A DNA stretch of 13,309 nucleotides from Cylindrobasidium torrendii FP15055 ss-10 (taxonomy: Eukaryota; Basidiomycota; Agaricomycetes; Agaricales; Physalacriaceae): positions 1-13,309 of the forward strand of contig KN880882.1 of the NCBI GenBank assembly GCA_000934385.1, read 5' to 3'. The position numbers and the translations under genes were made by a program. How positions within the stretch are numbered: the first letter of the stretch is position 1; each line of letters starts with the position of its first letter. Positions 1 through 8,078 of this stretch are shown here, in pieces. The notes under the pieces were generated by a model that saw nothing but the letters and a program-made list of their open reading frames with translations, did no database searches and was not told where the DNA came from.

Positions 1-577
1 TAGATCATTCTTCTGATGGAAATTCGTAGGCTACGGGTAATGCCGAATTATTTCCTTCTTCTGCAGAGTATGTACATAAATCCACACGTAAGAAGGATGA
101 ACCGAGATACAATCAGGAAAAAGACCGAAATCCGTGTTACAAAATGGCTACAAATGATTTACTGGAAAAATACCACGGTACTCGACAACGTATGTGGCTA
201 AAGTTTCTTATCGCAGATGTACAAAGGTCGAATCATATTCTACGCAGCTTCTTCCAAGAACGGTTTGTATACCTTTGAATTCTGAAAAACGCGGATAGAA
301 GGGTACATCTCCGTGTATGGTATCTTGTCATTTGCATATTGACACACAGAAAGTCGTTCAGAGCCTACCCGAATGGCCGCTGTGGTCATCCCACACTCTT
401 CTGTCGACATAACGGCCTTGTATCCCCTGTTTCGGCGGTGTCAGCCCATCTCTCAGTCGAAGTACAATACACTTGGACCAAGGTGTATTGGCCCAGAATT
501 TGGAATCATCGTGTACTCATCGCCGTACTACAGGTCTCGGTTTTGATCAACACACTGTAAACAACCCTCTCAAATCG
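1..577. other. Upstream intergenic DNA, no gene recognised
   Basis: The open frames here are short, have no recognisable domain and do not join into a plausible spliced gene. The stretch from about 300 to 660 is probably the promoter region of the downstream secreted-protein gene. I saw no tRNA-like fold, tandem repeat or transposon end. It could hold the end of a gene lying to the left, but nothing in it supports that. Confidence 0.5.
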
Positions 578-585
578 TATATAAG
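578..585 (+). promoter_or_regulatory. TATA box of the Kre9/Knh1-like gene
   Basis: TATATAAG lies about 79 nt upstream of the ATG at 664. A pyrimidine-rich stretch follows (about 600-660), as is common around fungal transcription starts. The ATG sits in a strong context, CACCACCATGA. Strong TATA plus strong start context suggest a well-expressed gene. This is read from sequence only. Confidence 0.6.
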
Positions 586-663
586 GTAGGGCATATGGCG
601 TCTCTTCATTCAGCATCCCTTTGCTTAGCGTTCTAACATCTTACCTCCGATCTTCACACCACC

Positions 664-1210
664 ATGAAGTATTCTATCCTCGCTGCATTCGCCCCCATGT
701 TCTTTTCCCTCGCGTCCGCCGCTGAGGTGAACCCTCTCGACATTTGGAACCCCACCATCACGAGCCCCACTTCAGAGACCGTCTGGCCTGTCGGTCAAAC
801 CGTTGAAGTTACTTGGTTTGTAGAAATGTCGGTTTGTTTCCTCCTACAAGAATGCTCACCTTGCAATAAAGGTCGACCGCCGACGCCCCCGAAAACGTCT
901 CCAATGGCGGGAGCGTCGTCCTCGGAAAAGGCGCAGACTTTCTCTACAGTGCGCGAAGCTCATCCCGACTAGCTAGACTCGCACACGAAATCTCATTTTC
1001 CACATAGATGTTATTGTCGACCACTTTGACTTGAAGGCCGCAAATGGCGCTATCGCCGTCACCGTCCCAGACGTTGAGGCTGGAGATGACTACTTCGTTG
1101 TTCGTGAGTGAAGCACTTTTACTCACCTTGTCACGGTCTGATTTATCTTGCTGCTTACAGTGTTCGGCGACTCGGGCAACGCCAGCGACAAGTTCACTAT
1201 CGAGGCTTAA
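664..1210 (+). CDS. Short secreted Kre9/Knh1-like (GPI-anchored-family) protein, 4 exons
   Basis: Exons 664-815, 872-948, 1008-1103 and 1161-1210 join to 375 nt (124 aa). Residues 1-19 form a signal peptide with a hydrophobic core ending in ASA. The rest is one Kre9/Knh1-type N-terminal domain: a DIWNPTITSP start, a VGQTVEVTW strand, a SNGGSVVLG loop, then VTVPDVEAGDDYFVV and LFGDSGN near the end. Splicing is fixed by this family pattern. For example TGG-TCG across intron 1 gives TWSTADAP, and intron 3 joins FVV to LFGDSGN. Family members are surface proteins linked to cell-wall beta-glucan, many with a Ser/Thr-rich tail and a GPI signal. This one stops right after the domain (FTIEA), so it has neither tail nor anchor and is probably freely secreted or wall-trapped. 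Intron 2 uses a GTGCGC donor and intron 1 an AAG acceptor, both less usual. Confidence 0.85.
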
Positions 1211-1440
1211 GGCAAAGGATCTTTACATTGACGGGCTTCGTGTACATGTACATAAGTTCTCATCTTCGGACTTGATTGAATACGAGCAAGCTATGTCTTG
1301 ATACAAGGGGCGTGGAAGCACTCCTCAAGCGGTCACACTATATTTTGGAAAGCGCAATATCATTGCAAAAAGAGTCAAGAAATTGGAACGTAGACAGGAA
1401 TCGGAGTATGTAGAAAATGGATTGAAACAAATAGGCGATG
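1211..1440. other. Intergenic 3' flank, nothing recognised
   Basis: This stretch follows the stop codon of the secreted-protein gene and precedes the zinc-finger gene fragment. It probably holds the 3' UTR and polyadenylation region of the upstream gene. I see no domain, repeat or RNA gene in it. Confidence 0.5.
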
Positions 1441-1650
1441 ACTCTTGACGCGGGAAGACGTCGCCTTCTTGAACGTCTACAGCTCTCAAGGAGTAGGTCT
1501 GTCACTGCAGACAATAATGAGTTTGTCATTATCGCGTGAAGCCAAGCACGCACCTGTAATTGAACTTGGTTTTGGGATGCGAATATTCGAATGCCCACAG
1601 TGCCATTTGATCTCCTTTAGCGTTGCAAATGCCCCGATCCTGGTCCAACA
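1441..1650 (-). pseudogene. Truncated zinc-finger gene fragment, retaining an intron, related to ZnF2
   Basis: Read on the minus strand, this segment closely matches the ZnF2 gene from about 10705 to 10905. It covers the end of exon 1 (the third zinc finger, including GCATTTGCAACGCTAAAGGA), the whole first intron from GTGCGTGC to TGCAG, and the first part of exon 2 up to CTTCCCGCGTCAAGAGT. Because the intron is kept, it arose by DNA duplication and not through an mRNA copy. It is broken. An extra 8 nt (AATATTCG, near 1580-1590) shifts the frame inside the finger, the upstream finger cysteines are not preserved, and both ends stop abruptly. The left edge at 1441 is sharp; the right edge is approximate. 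It lies in the same orientation as HNH copy A, just beyond its stop codon. Confidence 0.85.
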
Positions 1651-1695
1651 ACGTCCAAATCAAGAGCAACGACATTTGTATAACAGAAGGCATAG

Positions 1696-3070
1696 CTAAT
1701 GTTCAACCACTCCAGCATAACGAGTGAGGACAGACTGGAGAGCTTCGACAGACGAAGATCCGTCGCCCGCAAGCATTGCCACCTCTTTGAGTATCTCGTG
1801 GTCGCGGTCAAAGCTGTCAAAGTACTCTGCAGCACCAGACATGTGTGCCACACGGGCACAAATACCATGGAGGGTCAACATCCTGGGATCAGGGAGCGGC
1901 ATGTCCATGTCCTCGAAGCTCTTGAACTTTTTTGGGTACACCGAAAAAGTGACACGGGAATTCCAGTGTGCTAATCCTTGGGGAAGACTCTTTACGCTTG
2001 TGCACACCGTATATGTATGCTCCTGTGGGATGGAATGAGCAAGCTGCTGACGCCGGGTTACATGTGGGACTTACGGTATCAGTGGGCTCAAACCAAAGAC
2101 ATAGGTCGTCGAACTCCGGATGAATAGCATTGGACAGAGAGATTAGGTTCTTGAGGGAGTGGATGCCATTCTCTTTCAGGAAGTCATCTTTGACTTCTGA
2201 TAGTCCAAATGTGTCCAGTATACGAAGGAAGCCCGCCGCAGCCCTTTTCTAAAAAAATCACTTGAGAAACTTTCACTCTTTACTCATAACTACGCACCTT
2301 GGCCTCTGGAGAGTCGCGGTCGACTCCCTGCATTATAGCCTCGTTCACGATATGACACGCTTGTACCGCTCCGGAACCACACCCAGACTCCTCCACTAGC
2401 TGTGCAAGTTCAGCGACGGTTTCTACTGAGCGACGGTGACAAATTCCGGTTACTTTGCATTTGTAGCCATCGCGGGCGAGTACCTGCAAACCCAATTTCA
2501 GCGGTGGAGCAGCGATGGTAGATGACCAAATAGATACCTTCTTGCGCGATGTTGAGTAAGAATTACTGGGTGATTGGAGCTGCTCAAGAATATGATCCTC
2601 AATTCGGTCGAAGGATGGTCGGGACGGACGTTCGGACGGTGGAGAAGATTTGGTGTAGGTCGTTCTGACTATCAGGTCTGTAAGCGAGGTCTGTCGAGAA
2701 AAGAGAATAAGAACACACACGAGTTGATGAGATAGTCGCGATACGAAGCTCCAAGTGTGTAAACCAGGGAGTTTACGGTGAGGTCCCGCTTGGCGTCGTT
2801 GAAGATTTCCTTACACAGCGTGGTGGCAATAATTTCGGACATCACAGTTCTTCGGTCGTAAACGTCGTACAACAGGCAGCCAAGGACTCTTGCTGCTACT
2901 ATGTGCCCTCTAGCCTCTTGATCCTTCAAATTGGACTGCTGGTAAACGAGAATTGCAGCGGCCTCCGCTTCGCTGCAGCAGCTGAAGGCGCTCAAGGTTT
3001 GCGAATCAGTTGTCGAAGGAAACCGAAAGTTTTTCAGAATTGGTGAGCTCAACGGGACTGAGGTTGTCAT
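1696..3070 (-). CDS. HNH endonuclease-domain protein, copy A (5 exons, 387 aa)
   Basis: In coding order the exons are 3070-2721, 2664-2538, 2483-2298, 2248-2075 and 2022-1696 (1164 nt). A variable N-terminal region of about 145 residues precedes the nuclease domain, which starts at LARDGYKCKVTG (Cys168). The HNH triad reads as His203 in ACHI, Asn255 in KNLI and His264 in AIHPEFDD. LCLWFEPTDT and HTYTV follow, as in the fungal HNH proteins grouped with Pfam HNH_2. This family is expanded in Agaricomycetes; substrates and roles are mostly unknown, and nuclease activity is expected from the motif only. The start is the ATG in CACCACCATGA. An upstream open extension exists but has no ATG and is not in frame in copy B, so I treat it as 5' UTR. 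Intron 1 (2665-2720) could instead be a 41-nt version, changing a few residues. Introns 2 and 3 are confirmed by length differences from copy B. Copy A looks intact. Confidence 0.85.
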
Positions 3071-3301
3071 GGTGGTGAAAGCAAGGATGGTCTTGGTGAC
3101 ATCATCCGATCGATATTCATGTCGATCTGCGAGCGTAGACTTGGTGTAGACGATCTGGTTGCTCTGATAGTCAGGATTACCAATCACAATGAGTCCACAT
3201 ACGTCCAGCCGACAATTTATTCAACATTAAGTAAGATGCAACAGGTGAAACAGAGGACATATCCAAGAATCCATGCCACGACACAAGTGCTTGTCAGTTT
3301 A
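2005..3301 (-). repeat. Left arm of a large inverted duplication (HNH gene plus 5' flank)
   Basis: Reverse-complemented, this segment aligns along its whole length with 12011-13309, through exons, introns and the 5' noncoding flank. Similarity starts at TAAACTGACA, which in this arm is the last codon, stop codon and first 3' bases of the dioxygenase gene. It continues to the window edge of the other arm, so 2005 is a minimum limit set by truncation and not a true end. Over the 279 shared codons I count 26 amino-acid differences by hand alignment (about 91% identity). Confidence 0.92.
3071..3293 (-). promoter_or_regulatory. Shared flank: dioxygenase 3' region and HNH copy A upstream region
   Basis: Only 223 bp separate the dioxygenase stop codon from the HNH copy A start codon on the same strand. 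The stretch must therefore hold the 3' end of one transcript and the promoter and 5' UTR of the next. It is well conserved in front of HNH copy B (12019-12246), for instance ATTGTCGGCTG and CTTGGATATGTCCTC. That suggests it carries the HNH promoter. No clear TATA box was found. Confidence 0.5.
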
Positions 3302-6272
3302 TACACCTTGCCGTAGCAGCAATACGAAATCCCTGTGGCTGAACTGTATGTTCATAGGCCTCTTGTATCCCCGCGCCCTCCATCATGCACACGTCCCCGT
3401 GACTGATGGCGAACGACAGCACACGAGGCCAAGATGATTGAGAACGCTGACGAAACTTGCAGACCCCACTGGTCTCCGATAACTTGAGCGCCGACCGCCG
3501 CAATCGAAAGGTCATGCGCGCGCTCGAGCCTAGCGAAAGTCCAGCGACTACCGGACCCAACCCGGTTTCGGCGTCGCTATGGAACTGTAGAATACCATAT
3601 CAGCTAGAGAAGTGGTATAGAACAGATGAATAAAGACGAACAGCCATGCTCTGGTCTTCCATGTATGCCGCACTCAGGACCTCATTGAACTCGAGGTTTG
3701 CTCCCAATCCCTTCGCACACGCAATTTGTGCGGTTTCCGTGAGATACTCCCGTGCTTGCTTGACCGCCTTTGGCGCCTTCTCCCAGCTGACCGTATTATC
3801 CGTCCCACCGACGTACTTCAATCCCTCTGAGCATCCACGAAGCGGGAACGGGAAGGATGTACGTACGTGGTATGGTTCTCCACAATTCTGCGAAAAATAG
3901 TTCGTTAAGAGTTGTCCGCGGCATCGGTGTGCGCGGAGGGGCCAGCGTTTGAAGTCCAGCGAACCGTCCTGTGCCTCCGTCTGGTATCTCTTGAATATTC
4001 GATCTGCCCGCTTGGTCGAGTCTAGATAGGATACGCGATGGATCTTTCCACTGGAAAGACAGTCTAGAGGATGAGCACTGCGAAGAGAACGCAAAGAAGT
4101 CCAACGTACGCATCATTCGGTAGGTTGAACGTCTGTCTGTTGATCAACCCATTGTTTGTCTCCATCTGCTTGTTTTCTTCACTGATCCCTGAGAATAACA
4201 ATTAGACTAGCAACCAGCAGAATTAATATAAACTCACGAGTATCCATGATCACAACCGGCTTGACCTTTTTCACACGCTGCCTCTGACTCAAATCCTCCG
4301 CCCTCTGGATCTCCATCTCCATCTTGAACTCACTCCCACAGCTCGCGCACGTCCAGCAGCGCCAAACCGAACGACTTGACATGCGTCCGCACTTTGTACA
4401 GTGCCATCCTCGAGTGAATGCAGCCTCTGTGCCAAAGACCAAGTCGATAGTATCGTTCTTGAGGACCGGTGGTCCCGGTTCGAGTGAAATATCCGTGCCT
4501 AAGACGACGGGCTCTTTGGATAGCGCAAGGAAAGCGGGGTTGTATGTCAGAGCGGAGAGTGGAGGCGCCGTAGTCGTCCCAACCTTGAAGAACATAGAGC
4601 AGGCCTTGTTCAGACATACCCACGCATGTGAGTACACCTGTGGTGCTGCGCACTTGCATTCCGAGCAGGTCTTTGACAGCGTCTGGGATATTGTTGTTGG
4701 GTTCTTCTTCCGGCGCGTTCTTCCTGTAGAATGCAATTAGAGTCGATGAACTTGTTGTGAAGAATGAACGTACTGGTTCGTTTTCGAGATTTCTCCTCGC
4801 GGATTTCTTTCGGTAGCCACCAAGGACAAGCCTAAGTCCGAACATCAGGTCTAGTTTGCGTACAGAAGTATCACCTAGCGCACCTGTCCATCGCACCATT
4901 GGAACGCAAACTTATAACGCATGACCGCCGTTCCGTCTTTGCCATCCGAAGGTTCCAGCTCAACTAGCAGTGAATGAGCAAGTTCCTCACCCAGAGGTAG
5001 AGATATAACGCACCCCATGCATCTTTGATGAAATAGAATCCCAACACAACATATGTGTACCCATTCCTACCATCCATCCTACGCGAATTCTCCAGGTCAT
5101 ACGGGAAATGGGGGTAGCGGTCGTCGATGAGTAACACCATCGGTAGTTGCTCGTGGAATGTATTGAGGAGTGCGCGGACAGACCAGTCGCTTTCGAGCTG
5201 ATCTGTCGCGGTCTTCGAGACGTACTTCCCAGACGCGAGTCGAGCGAGGTTTGCGCCCTTTCCACCGCCGTGGGAGATGATGAGGCGGCCATTGTGGAAC
5301 CATCCATCGCGTCTAGTGGAGGACGGCTTGTCAGTGCTCGTCCGGGTAGAGAAAATATTGTCACTTACGCAGAACCATGCTTTGAAAGGAGATATCCCTT
5401 TGCGATGCGGTTTGAATGGTAAACACCTCCTTGGTAACTTCGAAACCACGGCAGTGTCTCGCAGACGTCCTGTCGAGACTCCGCCCATAGTGGTGGGTGT
5501 GTGGGAAGCGGAGGACGGTCGCTGGGTGTCTTGTGTTCAAGAATGGAGACCCGAGATGCACGCTTCGAGGTTTTCGACGCGTCAACTGGCATGCTCGGGG
5601 TGGTGACAGAGGGGGAGATGACCGGCGATGCTGCTGCAATGGACGATGGGATGCCTTTGACGCGCTTCGGTGGGCGTTCACTGCATGACTTGGGTGGTTC
5701 TGACCGTTTGACGCCTCGGGACTCGGGCTTCGCTGCCTCCGCTGCTTCGACAATTGTATCTGGCGTCCCTGCATCAGGAGGTGGATATGGTCGGAAGAAT
5801 GGGCTGTTCAGCTCCTCGAGCGTTCCAAGACCTCGTTCTCTGCGAGCATCCTCTATAATGTCGAATGCTGCGGCTATGGACTCTGCGCTGGGTTCCCCAC
5901 TCCCAAGTTGCATGTAGAAACGAAAGAAAACGCGAAGATGGAATGTGTCGAGCGTAGACTGATGCATGGCTCCGTCGTCCGCGCTATGAGTCGCGAAGGC
6001 CCAGCGCATCCACCGGTGCAATGCTGGATGCTTAATAACGAGATATAAGCATTTCTGACGCAAAGTATAGAGAAATATAAAGGGAGAGGGCGTACATTCA
6101 AAGGGCTTTCCAGAATACGTTCAATGGCACGGTCAACATCATGGGTATGAACGCGTCGAGTCTGTGGTTTCTGCTGGCTTGACTGCAGCAAAGCGCGTAC
6201 GGTATCATTTTGAAGGGCCGAAAAGTCCAGTATCCCTTTCGGAAATGCTAGAGACGAGCTTGCCTCCCTCAT
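3294..6272 (-). CDS. AlkB-like 2OG-Fe(II) dioxygenase, multi-domain (10 exons, about 829 aa)
   Basis: In coding order the exons are 6272-6096, 6030-5369, 5312-5014, 4963-4884, 4831-4774, 4723-4238, 4188-4110, 4050-3867, 3815-3642 and 3584-3294 (2490 nt). The C-terminal part (about residues 640-829) is an AlkB-type double-stranded beta-helix. Its iron ligands are His735 and Asp737 (FHSDAETGLGPVV) and His812 (YEHTV). Arg820 and Arg826 (FRIAATAR) fit substrate/2-oxoglutarate binding, and SLG, HGD and MEGAG are typical neighbours. Ahead lie two zinc-binding clusters: Cys444/447/461/466 and a group around Cys533/536/547/550/553. Residues 281-298 form a conserved RDGWF-ISHGGGK block of unknown function. 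A basic stretch near 164-185 may be a nuclear localisation signal. AlkB-family enzymes oxidatively demethylate nucleic acids or proteins; the substrate here cannot be told. Intron 1 may instead end at 6055, adding eight residues. The frame is intact throughout. Confidence 0.82.
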
Positions 6273-6552
6273 TGAGATGGTAAGAAACCAAGAAGTTGGG
6301 CCGCATTGGCCCCGTTGCGCGATACATGACCGTGACAGATCAAAGCGGGTTCGATCTACAGCTTAGCCCCGAGTTTATTGGACACACCTCGTATTAACAT
6401 CATTTCCGTCGGTGACCGAGGAACACAATTCTTGTATTGTCGCTAGGCAAAGAGGTCGGCATACAACACATTCCTTTGAATTCATTGTCCATCAGCGCGT
6501 TTGTAGCTAGCATCCAAGTATTCTACATAGTATATTACAATGTCCCAGTTCG
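6273..6552. other. Intergenic: chitinase 3' region and dioxygenase promoter region
   Basis: This 280-bp gap separates two minus-strand genes. It must contain the 3' UTR of the chitinase and the upstream control region of the dioxygenase. No open frame, repeat or RNA gene was recognised, and no convincing TATA box precedes the dioxygenase ATG at 6272. Confidence 0.5.
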
Positions 6553-7962
6553 TTAGTTCATTCCCTTTCTCATGTTATCGAACCTGCTTCCTTCGTACGA
6601 AAGCCAATTCGGCTCGTCCATCTGCAGTCCACCCATCGCTTCCTTCACAACGCGTACCAGACTGTTTCCTGGCTGAGGCACCTTGCCCGGTCCACCCTCC
6701 ATGTCCGGGCGCGGGGCTCCCTTGTCGCCTGATAACTCCCAGAACATGCTCCCACCCAACCCCATCTTTCGAATCCACTTTCCTTTCCAATGCCCCACCT
6801 GCTCATCGTCGTAGGATATCATCTCCTTTTTGCTGTAGTCGTACACCCAGCTGGCGCCCATCTGCTCATCGCGGAAAACATGCATGCCAGGAAGCGGAAG
6901 AGCGCGATAGTCGTAGACTCCAGCCTCCCACGAGCCTGGGCCAATGCCATTAAATGGCTTTCCGGGCCCCTGCGTGTTCATGAACGACCGTCCGTATAGC
7001 GGGATACCGATAATGAGGTTCGCAGGCGGTACACCCTGTCCCACATAAAAATTGACCGCTTGCGAGACGGAAATCGGCGGCCCAAATAGGTTCGACTGGT
7101 GGCCTGCGACAGAGTCCCACGAACCAGCAAAGTCATATGCCATCAGGTTCCAAAAGTCGAGGTATTGGTTCATTTCGCGGACGCGAAGCTTTTGGTAGTT
7201 GTCGGTACCACAAGGTGCAGCGATGGTGAGTAAGAATCGATAGTTAGCGCCTTTGCGCTGTGCGTGGTGGTCGAGAGCTTGGCGCAGCTCCCATAACAAG
7301 GCGACATAGCCTTGAGCCTGCTGGTCGTTCTGGGGATACTCGTAGTCGATGTCGAGACCATCGAGGCCGTAATCTTCGAGTAATTGGACAGACGAGCGTA
7401 CGAATTCGGAACGAAGTGCGGGATTCACAACAACAGGATGGAAGGAAGGTGAATAGGTCCATCCGCCAATGGACAAGAGCAATTTAAGATGTCGATTGGC
7501 CTTCTTCAAGTTGTAGATAGCTTTGAAATTGCCGTACAGATTGTTTCCGACGTCGTTCCAGGAGTCTCCGGGGTAATGGATTTCAGCATCTGCCCATGAG
7601 TCCGACAAGGCGACAGTGCCAGAGGATGGAGAGAGGTTGGCGAAAGCGTACAGGATATGGGTGAGATCTTGTACAGGAATCATGGATGGAGGGAATTTGC
7701 GGCCGTAGATACCCCAGTTGACGAAGTACCCGACGCTCTTCTTTCCTGCCATGGTGTCGTTTGTAGGTGGAAGGGAACTCGATGTACTTGGACGCGGTTG
7801 TGGTTCAGTACTGGTCGGAATCGACTCCCACGCGCCGTATTCGAATAATGCGAACGCGACTGCGAGAAATGCGGCGATGGATAGAGCAATAGCCCGACGT
7901 TTGTTGGCCAGTGGTGGTGATAGAGGATGATAGTCACTGTTGAGCATTACGAAAGCAGCCAT
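6553..7962 (-). CDS. GH18 chitinase with N-terminal membrane anchor, intronless (469 aa)
   Basis: A single open frame encodes a glycoside hydrolase family 18 enzyme, which hydrolyses beta-1,4 links of chitin by a substrate-assisted retaining mechanism. The barrel begins at SVGYFVNWGIYGR. Strand 3 carries LLLSIGGWT, and the catalytic strand 4 motif is DGLDIDYEY with Asp201, Asp204, Asp206 and the acid Glu208. MAYDFAGSWD, the IGIPLYGRSF strand and GGSMFWELSGD complete the family pattern (class V, ChiA-like). Residues about 23-41 (AIALSIAAFLAVAFALF) form a membrane segment after a basic NKRR. A Pro/Ser/Thr-rich linker of about 30 residues follows, so the enzyme is probably a type II wall-facing membrane protein. 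There is no binding module. The start is ATGGCT; an ATG five codons later is an alternative. Lack of introns is odd among these intron-rich genes. It is transcribed divergently from ZnF1. Confidence 0.93.
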   Translation of the reverse strand: MAAFVMLNSDYHPLSPPLANKRRAIALSIAAFLAVAFALFEYGAWESIPTSTEPQPRPSTSSSLPPTNDTMAGKKSVGYFVNWGIYGRKFPPSMIPVQDLTHILYAFANLSPSSGTVALSDSWADAEIHYPGDSWNDVGNNLYGNFKAIYNLKKANRHLKLLLSIGGWTYSPSFHPVVVNPALRSEFVRSSVQLLEDYGLDGLDIDYEYPQNDQQAQGYVALLWELRQALDHHAQRKGANYRFLLTIAAPCGTDNYQKLRVREMNQYLDFWNLMAYDFAGSWDSVAGHQSNLFGPPISVSQAVNFYVGQGVPPANLIIGIPLYGRSFMNTQGPGKPFNGIGPGSWEAGVYDYRALPLPGMHVFRDEQMGASWVYDYSKKEMISYDDEQVGHWKGKWIRKMGLGGSMFWELSGDKGAPRPDMEGGPGKVPQPGNSLVRVVKEAMGGLQMDEPNWLSYEGSRFDNMRKGMN

Positions 7963-7974
7963 CAATATGTATAC

Positions 7975-8024
7975 GCACGATCACGTTTTTCAAATTCCAT
8001 TCCGCGGAGCTTTTCCTCTTACCC
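7975..8024. promoter_or_regulatory. Bidirectional promoter block between chitinase and ZnF1
   Basis: Only 116 bp separate the two divergent start codons (7962 and 8079). Within it lies a block that recurs upstream of ZnF2 at 10343-10394: GCACG-ATCACGTTT, an AATTC stretch, then TCCGCGGAGCTTTTCCT and TTACCC. Conservation between duplicates that differ heavily around it points to a functional element or transcription-start region. No canonical TATA box is present. Confidence 0.65.
8001..8008. promoter_or_regulatory. TCCGCGGA palindrome, candidate zinc-cluster regulator site
   Basis: TCCGCGGA is a perfect 8-bp palindrome with inverted CGG half-sites and no spacer, the arrangement typical of fungal Zn(II)2Cys6 regulator sites. 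It is the same string as the yeast pleiotropic drug response element bound by Pdr1/Pdr3. It sits between the chitinase and ZnF1 starts and is kept exactly at 10371-10378 in front of ZnF2. The regulator in this organism is unknown. Confidence 0.45.
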
Positions 8025-8078
8025 TCATATCCAGACTACGACTACCCAGCACGGCAAACCGATGGCCCTACTATCCAC

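Noticed and set aside
1441..1650. Treating the zinc-finger fragment as a live small gene or retro-copy
   Set aside because: It has a frame-breaking insertion and lacks a start and complete fingers. Its kept intron excludes an mRNA-derived copy.
3071..3187. Open extension of HNH copy A upstream of its ATG
   Set aside because: It begins with GTG, not ATG. The matching region in copy B differs by an indel that breaks the same frame, so it is most likely 5' UTR.
2005..3301. Reading the inverted arms as terminal inverted repeats of one DNA transposon
   Set aside because: The arms contain a whole spliced gene and flank instead of short terminal repeats. No transposase, target-site duplication or outer end is visible. 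Mobility remains a hypothesis.
3796..4116. Alternative minus-strand frame through dioxygenase exon 8
   Set aside because: It would result from the acceptor at CTCTAG, but it loses the NYFSQNCGEPYHYVGG block typical of the family. The acceptor at 4051 keeps that block in frame.
4324..4740. 138-codon plus-strand open frame opposite dioxygenase exon 6
   Set aside because: It overlaps the cysteine-cluster exon on the other strand and crosses an intron boundary. It is a shadow frame.
5501..5917. 138-codon plus-strand open frame opposite dioxygenase exon 2
   Set aside because: It is antisense to a well-supported exon, its composition mirrors the coding strand, and it has no recognisable domain.
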